Source of the DNA: Monodelphis domestica
Lineage: Eukaryota > Chordata > Mammalia > Didelphimorphia > Didelphidae
NCBI RefSeq assembly: GCF_027887165.1
Contig: NC_077231.1
Span: forward strand, 326,440,014 to 326,504,013
Direction of reading: 5' to 3'
DNA: 64,000 bases
Shown here: positions 55,561-64,000 of the stretch, in pieces
Layout: the number at the start of each line of letters is the position of its first letter
How positions within the stretch are numbered: the stretch's first letter is position 1
Notes under the pieces: model-generated
The model's database searches: none
Told to the model about the DNA's origin: nothing
What the model saw: the letters and a program-made list of their open reading frames with translations, nothing else
Made by a program: the position numbers and the translations under genes

Positions 55561-57520
55561 ACTGTCTCCAATGACCTGGAATCATCCAGGGAAGTCAAGG
55601 ATGATGGCGCCCGGCTCAGGGGATCGAAGCTCCTGATCCTCTCCAAGGGGAAGGGTCTGGGGTTCAAGGGTCTGGGGAATCCTGGGGTGGGAGACAGGGG
55701 GGCGGTGGCCGAGCCTCTTCCCCGGGGAGGCCAGGCTAGTGTCTGAGGCGGGGCAGAAAACAGTTCTTCCCATCTCCCACCTCCGGGGCCCGGATAGCCT
55801 TATAATGATGAAGAGCATCTTCACAGCGTCTGAGAACAACAGCAAGATTCTAGAGCCACGGCCCGAGGCTTCTGCAAGAGCAGGGCCTAGGTCAGGAAAC
55901 AGAATGCTGGGGCCAGCCAGAGCCCCCCTTTTCTCTTGCCCAAAGGCGGGAGAAAACAATTTGGGGGCCCAAAGGACCAACAAGCATCACCATCACTGAG
56001 ACAAGAAGAAACCATGCTGCGGCGACCAGGATAGGCCTGGGACACAAAAGGGGACGATTCACATTTGACTCCTCTAAACGGCTTCTCCCTGAGAGGACCC
56101 TCTGGGGGTTCAAATCCCTCTTCTGCAGCATCCTTGGGCAGGTGAATCCCTGCTTTCTCCTCCCTCCCAGGCTCCTGCCCTCTAGTTAAGTATGGCCACC
56201 GTGTTCTGTTCTCACACTGTAAACGGTCCCAGATGGGCCGGGAGAGCTCTCTCACAGTGTAGGAAGCTGGTGGCCTTGGGGGGAAAGGGCACCCACAAAG
56301 GGATCCCCAAGATGGAAAGGAAACAAGTGGCGGAGACAAAGCTTTGCAGCAATAGAGGCTCCTACTCAGAGGGGCAGGGACAGCCATTCCTCAGGGCTCC
56401 ATGGTCTCAGGAGAAGAAATCTGGGCTGTCTGGGGGGCCCAGGAAAAGCCAGCACAGAAACGTACCCCGCAGTCCTCACTGGTTTCCAGCTGTACCCCAC
56501 CCCAGCCCATCTTGGGCCTGGGAACTCTCTGACCTGATGGATGCCTGCCTCCGTAGGGAGACCCCAGCCTCAAATGGTTATGGGTAAAGGGCCACCTCAA
56601 GGCGGGACTGTTGGGACTCTCCCCACAGAAGGAAGTCTTGGGGAGGATTCGAACCAGGGCCTGGACTCTAAGGTCTCCAATCCTTTCTCTCAGAGCACCA
56701 GAAGCGCCGGGCCTACTGACCATTCACCTGGACCCTCATTAATGCCTCCCAGCCAAGTGGGCCTCGCAGGCAGTCCCCTGCTGGGCACCCCATTTTCCTG
56801 ATTTTCCATTCAGAGAGAGCACCAACTCCCTAATAGCGAGCCAGTTTGTGGGTGCCTTCATGAACTTCTCCTGACTGCCTTTGGGGAAGACCAAAGAAGG
56901 AGAGGGTCATGAGGGTGGAGACCTCCTTTGGGGACTTTTTAAAGCCTGGTGGCCTGCCTGCGTTTGGTACCCACCCAGGGACGGGGAAGTGACTCGGTCA
57001 TCTGGGCCCAGGACCTCCAGACTCCAGCAGGGTTCTCTGTCCCCTGGATGGCACCCACTGCAAGCCCAGCCCCAGGGCACTCTCTCCTTTGAGACACAAC
57101 CATCCCGGGGCTGGGCACTCTCTAGATCCCTGCGTTAGAGTTGGGGAAACCGAGGCAGCCAGCGGTGTGGTGACTTGTCCAGGATCACTCAGCCCGAAGT
57201 GTCCACTGGCTGCCCCCTGCCCGAAGAGGCTGGACCATTCTGAGAAGGGGCTCCCCGCAACACACCTGGGAGTCCTCCAGGCTCTCCCCCTCCAGCCGCC
57301 CTGCTAGCCCCTCCCCAGGATCTGTCAAGGCCCTTCCCCTCCTCACTCCCAACACCCTCTCCAGCCGGCGGCCCCAGCCCCCGGGCCGCTCCCTGGATGA
57401 GACCCCCACCTCTCCGCCGGGCGGGCAGCGTCTTCCCTGCCTTATCTCCTACGGCTCTTGCGGCTACTTTGGGGACCTGGGGGGGTGGGGGGGCACCTAA
57501 TCCGACACCCTGCGGTTAGA
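55561..57520. other. Intron 1, exon-1-proximal unique sequence
   Basis: MIR remnants are at about 56105-56160 (GGTTCAAATCCCTCTTCTGC) and 57130-57195 (TTGGGGAAACCGAGGCAGCC). Otherwise nothing is recognised. Confidence 0.4.
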
Positions 57521-57524
57521 TGTT

Positions 57525-57710
57525 GCTGGAGGCGGTTAGTCCACTCTGAGCCGTTTACTAGCCGGGGGCCCTGGGCAAGTCTCTTAACCTCTGTGTGCCT
57601 CAGTCTCCTCAACTGTAAAATGGGACAACGGCACCTCCTGTGTAGGGTGGTTGTGACGATCTAACAAGAGGTCTAGGCAGCGCTGGCCATTATCGTTCCC
57701 TAGTATGAGG
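57525..57710 (+). repeat. MIR SINE
   Basis: CCCTGGGCAAGTCTCTTAAC, CAGTCTCCTCAACTGTAAAA and GGTGGTTGTGACGATCTAAC. It lies about 150 bp inside intron 1 from the exon 1 donor. Confidence 0.88.
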
Positions 57711-57769
57711 ATGACGTAAGAACCCAGCACCCAGCAGGGGCTTACTCTAACATCCCCTCCGGCCCGCCC

Positions 57770-58200
57770 ACTGTCCCTCCCGTGACGTCACTGACCCAAG
57801 ACGCACGCACGCACACGCGGCCACGCAGCAGCACGCAGGGCGCACGCGCACGGACTTGCCTCCCACTCGCGCAGGAATCGCAGCGCCTCCTCGTGGCCTA
57901 CGCCTTTGTGGCGCCGGAACTCGTCCTTCACGTACTGATCGCCTAGAGCGCGCAAGTCGGGCGGCAGCGCGCGGTGCAACGCCAGGAGCCGGCGGTACAG
58001 GGCCCGGACCCGGGACACGTGCGGCCCCGTCATGCTGGTGTCACCGGCTTCACTGCGCCTGCGCCGCCTCTGGAGTTCCCAATGCGCCTGCGCGCGACTC
58101 TGTTTTGCTTACGTCTCTCTTGGAAACGCTTCCGCCTTCATCCTTGCGCCTTCCAGGCGCGCCTGCGCCCTGCACGGCCTCTCCACGCCCTGCCTTTGAC
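57770..58200 (-). promoter_or_regulatory. SDHAF3 CpG-island promoter with NRF1-like sites
   Basis: A CpG-dense block spanning exon 1 and its upstream side. Three copies of GCGCCTGCGC, matching the NRF1 binding palindrome, lie upstream of the ATG at about 58055-58064, 58084-58093 and 58159-58168. NRF1 commonly drives nuclear genes for mitochondrial proteins, which fits SDHAF3. A full CRE palindrome TGACGTCA is at 57783-57790, about 70 bp inside intron 1. No TATA box is apparent. The transcription start is not determined. Confidence 0.7.
57860..58033 (-). CDS. SDHAF3: SDHAF3 exon 1 (coding), succinate dehydrogenase assembly factor 3
   Basis: Encodes the first 58 residues of SDHAF3/ACN9, a mitochondrial matrix protein of the LYR family that helps maturation of the iron-sulfur subunit SDHB of complex II (family knowledge). 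The translation reads [20 protein letters not shown] at the start, with the LYR motif at residues 12-14, then the family block [13 protein letters not shown] at 31-43, ending RFLREWE at 52-58; as I remember the human protein, it agrees closely and has a nearly identical N-terminus. The ATG has A at -3 and lies just inside a CpG island. Family similarity stops after the GAG codon at 57862-57860, where GCAAGT follows: a GC-type splice donor in phase 0. Reading on past this point gives low-complexity Arg/Ala/Cys sequence, consistent with intron. The exon is intact; only the donor is unusual. The identification is firm. Confidence 0.95.
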
Positions 58201-59555
58201 GGGACTTTCTTCCTAGGTGGTTCCTGCTGCGTCTGCTCTCTACAACTTCTTTTAGGAAGCCAGCCCGTGAACCCACAGCTCCCAGCACACTTGCGCACTG
58301 CCCCGCCTCCCCTCTGAGGCCGATGGTCCCCCCTTTCTCCCCCCCCCGATTTTGGGGGGGTGGCCTGAGAGAAGCACACATACACCGCCAGGCTTGGCAT
58401 TCCTGCGACACCCCGGGATAGTAGGGCAGCTCCTTGGAGAACCCGGTTCTGATCCTCCCCATCCTCCTCCTCCAGGAAGCACTCCTTCCCCCTCTTAGGG
58501 GAGTTCTTCCGAGGGGGAAACTGAGGCGGGGGTGGGGAGGAGCGCGGAGGTGTTGACTGCCATTAGGGCGGGGGTCAGGGGAGAGACTGCGAAGTGGACC
58601 CAGGAGTCCTCACCTCCTTGAGGGGAGCCTCCTCGGGGCTTCCTCCTCATCCCCCTCTCCCACAGGCTCCCCACGGGTCTTCTCCACACCCACTCGGAGG
58701 AGATGATACACTGTAGCAAACACTCCCCGGGTGCCCGCCCCCCTTGAGGCTCCCGTTCCCTGAGAACCTGCCCCCTTCTGGGCTCTGGCCACTGGCGCCC
58801 AAAGCGCACAGACACGTCTGCTGGCCTCATGGTTGTCCCTGCTGGAGGTCGTCCATCTCTACGGGACGCTTCCCACCAAGCCGCCTCCTCCTGGGGCCTC
58901 AGCTCTATGGCTCTAATCCTGGCCGCCTTCTGCTGTTAGCAGGCTGGCTGCCCTTGGAGGAACCGTCCCCTGGCGAGGAGCCGCTCTTCTGGCTGGAAAG
59001 TTAAAACCAAGAGAACAAGGGGGGGGGGGGGGGGCTGCTTCGTGGTCCCTGGAGCCGCCCACACTGTCAGATCCCGTTCCCACGGCCTCACTGGGGATCC
59101 CCTCTTCTGTCCAGCTGCGGGCTCCTCTGTTTCCTCCGCAGGCTCTTCCTTCAGGGCACCGGGGCCTCTCCCAAGTACTAGCATCCTCCCTGCCTCCGGC
59201 CTCAACCCAGGCCTGGAGCTCAGCCCTTCCCCACACCCACCAGCCTCCCAGCTTTCCAGCCCTCCGGTTTCCACCGTGGGAACATCTCTGAAATACTCGC
59301 CCACTCCCTGCTCCTCTGACAGCTGCCCCCCCCCATGGCAAAGGTGGGCCTGCGGGCCCCAGGCTCCCCCCTTCCCTTCCAGTTGTTGGTGGTCGGAGCC
59401 CAGCCCACCCACCCCCAAGCACGAATTCCCTCTGGGATCAAATAGGAAACCCACTCTGTACCTTCGAGGCCCTTCTCAGGCTGGTCGCTCCCGCCCCCCC
59501 CCCTCCCCCCCCCCCCCTGCCCAGCATGCTCCTTGGCCATCTCCCCTCCCGGGAA
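58201..59555. other. Sequence upstream of SDHAF3
   Basis: No gene recognised. It has a poly-G run at 59018-59033 and C-rich runs at 59495-59517. The 253-codon + strand frame from 59042 is Ser/Pro-rich without similarity to a known family. Confidence 0.4.
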
Positions 59556-59559
59556 TTCT

Positions 59560-59718
59560 CTCCTGCTCCTCTTTGACATCCCTGGCTTCCTGCAAGCAGC
59601 CCCAGAGGCCTGTGAGCTCCTCGGAGGAGGGACTGATCTCTGTGGCCCCAGACAGGTCTCAGGCACTGTGGAGGAGGTGCTTAATAATTGCCCAACAGTC
59701 AATTGGCTGCTTAACCGC
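59560..59718 (+). repeat. L2 3' tail
   Basis: CCTGTGAGCTCCTCGGAGGA, GGCCCCAGACAGGTCTCAGG and GAGGTGCTTAATAATTGCCC. Confidence 0.6.
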
Positions 59719-59794
59719 CCCAGATTGGGTGATGATGGCTGCTGAAAGTTCCAAAGGATCAAGCATGGGAAGACATGATGGGGGCCAAGACTGG

Positions 59795-59952
59795 GGTGGA
59801 TAGAGCCAGGCCTGGGCTCAAATAAGGCTTCCTAGCTGGGTGACCCTGGGCCAGTCACTGGACCCCCATTGCCTAGCCTTTACAGCTCTTCTGCCTTGGA
59901 ACCGACTCTGAGTATCAGTTCTAGGGTGGAAAGTCCGATTTTTTTTTAATGG
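59795..59952 (+). repeat. Marsupial tRNA-derived SINE, 5' part diverged
   Basis: GCCTGGGCTCAAATAAGGC, CTGGGTGACCCTGGGCCAG, TTCTGCCTTGGAACCGACTC and a T-rich end. Confidence 0.88.
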
Positions 59953-60599
59953 GACCAGGAAATTGGAATACTAAAGGGCCTATGGGTGGCCTGGGGGGCT
60001 GAAGTGAGGAAGGTGGCTGAAGACCTAGGAAATGGGGCTGAGGGAAGGAGTGGGCTCCAAAAGGGAGGCTGAGGAAGGGGAAGTCAAAGAGAGAAGAGGG
60101 AGGGCACAAATCCTGAGGGCCACCAGGTCTGGGTTGGGCAGAGGAGGGAAGACACAAGTCATTCAGGAAATGAGGACCACTGAGGCAGTGTGGTTGGGGT
60201 GGGGAGAGGGAGACAGACATGAGAATGACATGTCTTGGGGAAGGTCCAGTAGAGGCTGGGGGTCAGTACCCCTGAGATGGGGGACAAAGGGGGGTTGGGA
60301 GTATTCTAGCCCGGGCGAATGAGGCCAGTTAGGGGAGCTTCAAGGCTGAAAGCAGGTCCTTAGAAGGTGGAAGGTCCAAGGCCAGAGGGGAAAGACCAAT
60401 TAATGCCTAACAGTGGCAGCCTGGAGATGGGGCAGCGCTAACTCCACATCAGAGCATGGGCTGATTGCCGTGATCCAGGGAAAACAGCCCTCCCTTTGGA
60501 GTCAGGACTCCCATGGGAATTCCAGCTCGAACTTCCCGGCTGCTGGCACACAACTGTGTGTGCATTGGCCCTCCCAGCAGACCATGAGTACCTTTGGGA

Positions 60600-60835
60600 G
60601 TGAGCTAGAGCCTGGCACATAGTGGGAGCTTAAGAATAACAGCTGGCATTGCCAGAGTGCTCAAAGCTCTTGCCAGTGGTGCCCCATTCGATCCTCTAAC
60701 AACCCTGAGGGGTAGGTACTGTTATTATCCCCATTTGACAAGTGGGGAAACTGAGGCAGCCAGCATCCTTGTTTGGATCCAGGTCACACAGCTAGTAAGT
60801 GTCTAGTAAAGCTGTGTTTGCCTGCAGCATTCCCT
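60600..60835 (+). repeat. MIR/L2-type SINE
   Basis: GCCTGGCACATAGTGGGAGC, TATTATCCCCATTTGACAAG, GGGGAAACTGAGGCAGCCAG and GGTCACACAGCTAGTAAGTG. Confidence 0.85.
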
Positions 60836-61049
60836 GACTTGGGACCAGAGGAAGGCAGAGATGTAAAGGATGTAAAAGAAAGAGCAACCTAGTGGAGAGG
60901 GATCAAAGGAGAGAAAGGCAGACGCAGTCCTGGAAAGAAAGAAGGTGGAGAGCAGTGAAAGGGCGACTCCCTTCCCTCTGGGACTCAGCGATCTGCCCGA
61001 GGGGACTCCGGTGTCCTAATCCCGCCCTGGGGAAAGAGGACCTGAGGCT

Positions 61050-61330
61050 AGTGGATGGGGTTGTTTGCTTTAATGCAGGAGAGACATTTGCTCCCGATGA
61101 ATCCCCCATTATTGTAGCCCGCTGTGTTTACTCTCCAGAAGGGCCACATTGAGGGACAGTCTGGCAAGTTTAAAGCAGTTCATGGCTATCTGATTTCCAG
61201 AAACTCCAACCATCTGCTGTCTGTTAATTGCCTTGTAAATCGCAAATGGATTTCTCCCTCCTTCCCTCTTTCCTGGCTTCCCAGCCCTTGAATGGGACTC
61301 TGAATATTACTATGTGAGCAAATGGTGAAG
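61050..61330. promoter_or_regulatory. Candidate conserved element upstream of SDHAF3
   Basis: Repeat-free, AT-leaning and motif-rich: TTGTTTGCTTTAATGCAGG, CCCCATTATTGTAGCCCG, GTCTGTTAATTGCCTTGTAA and GAATATTACTATGTGAGC. It lies about 3 kb upstream of the SDHAF3 promoter on the side expected to face DLX5/6. The function is inferred only. Confidence 0.3.
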
Positions 61331-61439
61331 GCATCCTTAGAGCCCCAGAGCGCAGGACAGTGCCAGGGGAGGCCCCAATGGCTGGGGGAAGCTCTCACCT
61401 CTTTTGTAGCTACAGTGGGAGGGGGACAGCAGAGCTTTG

Positions 61440-62199
61440 CTTTTTTTTTTTTTAATTAATTGATTTAGAACATTCTTCCATGGTTACAAGATTCATGTTC
61501 TTTCCCTCCCCTCCTTTCCCCCTCCCCCCTCCCATAGCCAATAAACAACTCCACTGGGTTGTACATGTGTCATAGATCAAGACCTATTTCTGTGTTGTTG
61601 ATAATTGTACCGGGGTGATCGTTTAGAGTCCACATCCCGACCCATGTGATTCAGCAGTTGTTTATCTTCTGCATTTCTGCTCCCACGGTTCTTCCTCAGG
61701 ATGTGGATACATTCTTTCCCATGAGTCCCTCAGGGTTGTCCTGGGTCACTGCATTGCTGCTAGTAGCAAAGTTAGTTACATTCGATTGTGCTACAATGTA
61801 TCAGTCTCTGTACAATGTTCTCCTGGTTCTGCTCCTTTCACTCTGCATCAGTTCATTGAGGTTCTCCCAGTTCACATGGAATCCTTCCAGTTCATCATTC
61901 ATTCCTTTGAGCACAATAGTATTCCATCCCCATCAGATACCACAATGTGTTCAGCCATTCCCCAATGGAAGGGCATCCCCTCATTTTCCAGTTTTTAGCC
62001 TCTACAAAGAATGCAGCTATGAATATTCTTGTACAAGCCTTTTTCCTTATTTTCTCTTTGGGGTACAAGCCCAGCAGTGCTATGGCTGGATCAAAGGACA
62101 GACAGTCTTTTATCACCCTTTGGGCATAGTTCCAAATTGCCCTCCAGAATGGTTGGGTCCATTCACAACTCCCCCAGCAATGTATTAGTGTCCCAATTT
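61440..62199 (-). mobile_element. Young 5'-truncated L1, antisense
   Basis: Read on the minus strand: end of L1 ORF2, 3' UTR and a poly(A) tail (T run at 61440-61453 on the + strand). Target-site duplication CAGCAGAGCTTT at 61427-61438 and 62200-62211. About 760 bp; low divergence from L1 copy C. Confidence 0.95.
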
Positions 62200-62212
62200 C
62201 AGCAGAGCTTTT

Positions 62213-62689
62213 CTACCCATCCAAAAAGGTCGCTAATACTTTCCATGATTCTAAGCTGTTGACTCGCTCCAAAACAGGCTCTGCTCAATGCCAGGGGGCA
62301 CAACCAGCCACAGACTAGCTATTGATGAAGTTCTTCTCATTGGAAGTCCCAGAGGGGCAGCATTTCCCTGGTTCTGGTATGGGGTGAGAATGGACAAGGA
62401 GAGGGTTGTTGTCTTTGCCACTGCTCCATTTCCTCATGTGCCTTTGCTTTGAACAAATTAGCCCTCAGTGGTGATTCTTGGGCAGTGGTTGGACAAGATA
62501 CTGACCAATGGAGAACCTCAGTCTGGGGAGGGAGGCAGCTTTCCAGGCCTATGGGGCAGGGGACCCTGGGTGCTCCACATGCAGATTCTGAAGGGTCTCT
62601 GCTTCAGTTGTGTGCTGCACCACCCACCACCAATGCCACCACTGCTGCCGGTGCCTCAGTTCTTCCTTTTGGTACTTGCCTTCCAACCT
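62213..62689. other. Unassigned sequence
   Basis: Nothing recognised. Confidence 0.3.
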
Positions 62690-62955
62690 CTGATTCCCCT
62701 GGTTTTCTTTTTCAGTTTTGTTTTTTAGTCACTTCAGGCCAGTAGGATTCTTCATGGGCCATCCTGTCCAGGGGTTTTCTTGGCAAAGATACTGGAGTGG
62801 TTTGCCATTTCCTTCTCCAGTACATTAAGGCAAACAGGGTAAGTGACTTGGCCAAATCACAGAGCTAGTGAGTGTCTGAGGATCAGTTTGGACTCGGGGC
62901 TTCCTGACTCCAGACCCAGCACTCTATCCACTGAGCGCTGGGCTGCCTCCAATCC
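62690..62955 (-). repeat. tRNA/MIR-type marsupial SINE, antisense
   Basis: Ends at 62955 with the reverse of a tRNA-like head (ACTCTATCCACTGAGCGC). Inside are CAAATCACAGAGCTAGTGAG and TTTGCCATTTCCTTCTCCAG, the standard segments of this SINE. Confidence 0.85.
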
Positions 62956-63699
62956 AAGTTTCTCTTATTCCTGTTGGAGCCAAGGCAGGTGGCATCCCTT
63001 TCCCTTTCCATCACACTCCTTTTGCCCTGGGGCAGCCCTCTCCTGTTTCCCCTTTTCAGCTGGGAGCCCCCACTCCCCCTCTCTCTTCTCCAGGTCCCCT
63101 TGGAGTCCTTCCAGGACAAAGTGGAGCAAGGCATGACTCCCCAAAGCCGTTTCCATCTCTTGCTCATTGCAGAAACTCCTCTGTGGCTCTGGGAGTTCCT
63201 TCCTTACCTCCTTGCATTCTTGATGTCCATGGAGTCTCCCTCTGTTGCCTCAGCACACATGGAGGTGGCCCTTCCTGGATTCCCAGAGGCTACACCCGCC
63301 ATGGAGCACAGTCCAGGCCCCCAACCAAACGATACGAGATGGTCCTCAGCAAGGGAAGGCCCTGGAGTCAGAGAGGCCAGAGGGGCAGAGACTCCCCGCA
63401 GCCTTCATCTGAGCTCATCCTCCTAACGCCAGGTCCTTGTCCAGCGGCCCGCAGGTAGACTCACTCCTCCGGGAACTGAACTGGACTAATTCGGACCCTC
63501 CTGTAAATGAGAGCAAAAGGAAGCCAAACCAGCTTGGAGGCTGCCTTCCGGGTTCTCCTTGGAGAGCCAAATGCAGGAGGTGGCCAGGTTGGGCTCCAGG
63601 ATAGGGGGGTAGCCATGCTCTGGAGCTTCTAACCCAGCTGCATGGTCCCTTGGGGTGCTCAGAAGAGGCAGGGAGGGAGGGCTGTCTCTGATGCTTGCC

Positions 63700-63930
63700 C
63701 ACATGTCTGGGACCACGTGTCTTCTCCTGCTACACTTCAGTAGCCCCCAAGGATTAACTCCTGCCTTCATGCTTTGGATCCTCCAGGCCCTTCCCTTCCG
63801 TGGCCTCACGTGTCCAACTGCCTTTCAGACATCTTGGTCTGAATGGCCAGAGAGGAGAGGTGTGTCCCAAATGGATCTCATTCCCTTTCCCTGGAATCCC
63901 TCCCCCCTTCCAGGGGCCACCACTGTCCTT
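63700..63930 (+). repeat. L2 fragment
   Basis: GTGTCCAACTGCCTTTCAGAC and GTGTCCCAAATGGATCTCATTC match the L2 3' region. 62956-63699 is otherwise unassigned, with L2-like texture in places. Confidence 0.5.
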
Positions 63931-64000
63931 CCAGGCCCCCAGGCTCCCCACCCAGTATGGGGCCATTGCCCCTTGGCATCATCCTTCCAATAACTGCCAT

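Larger units (their letters stand above)
24515..57859 (-). other. SDHAF3: SDHAF3 intron 1 (about 33.3 kb, GC-AG type)
   Basis: The interval between the two recognised exons. It starts GCAAGT on the minus strand and ends with a pyrimidine-rich tract and CAG. It holds the nested L1 complex, the longest microsatellites, a CpG cluster and several candidate conserved elements listed separately. I found no additional SDHAF3 coding exon inside it, and the two-exon structure matches what I recall for the human gene. Confidence 0.8.

Noticed and set aside
59042..59803. 253-codon + strand frame upstream of SDHAF3
   Set aside because: Ser/Pro-rich, overlaps open frames on the other strand and runs into L2 and SINE sequence at its end.

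Overview
The window looks like nuclear DNA of a marsupial. It is packed with marsupial-type tRNA-derived SINEs, older MIR and L2 copies, 5'-truncated L1 copies and probable solitary LTRs. Between the repeats it is GC-rich, with several CpG-dense blocks. There is no bacterial-style gene packing, and nearly all long open frames are shadows of GC-rich or simple-repeat sequence.

I can support one protein-coding gene: SDHAF3 (ACN9), the LYR-family mitochondrial assembly factor for the succinate dehydrogenase iron-sulfur subunit, on the minus strand. Exon 1 (58 codons) is at 57860-58033 in a CpG island with three NRF1-like sites. Exon 2 with the stop codon is about 33.3 kb away at 24324-24514, followed by a 3' UTR that carries a 10-bp minisatellite and ends near an AATAAA at 23573-23578. 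Two things are odd. The exon 1 donor is GAG|GCAAGT, a GC donor. In exon 2 the segments that resemble other SDHAF3 proteins lie in all three reading frames, yet one open frame can still be assembled through to the conserved C-terminus by a 2-nt acceptor shift or a 4-nt donor shift. This points to compensating indels, decay of the exon, or sequence errors.

Layout: 1-23.5 kb is distal to the 3' end of SDHAF3 and holds MIR/L2/L1/LTR relics, a long pyrimidine tract and an orphan CpG island at 21.5-22.2 kb. 23.5-58.1 kb is SDHAF3; its intron contains very long purine or pyrimidine microsatellites (27.1, 30.6, 32.6 and 36.1 kb), a CpG cluster at 39-40.6 kb, a nested L1/L1/SINE complex at 43.6-48.5 kb, a probable solitary LTR at 51.2-51.9 kb, and several unique homeodomain/POU-motif-rich stretches that are candidate conserved elements. 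58.2-64 kb is upstream of the gene and holds L2/SINE/MIR copies, a young L1 and one more candidate element. In human, SDHAF3 lies between DLX5/DLX6 and TAC1, so the right end here would be expected to face DLX5/6; that is inference from known synteny and neither gene is in the window.

Repeat boundaries were read by eye and are approximate unless target-site duplications are quoted.
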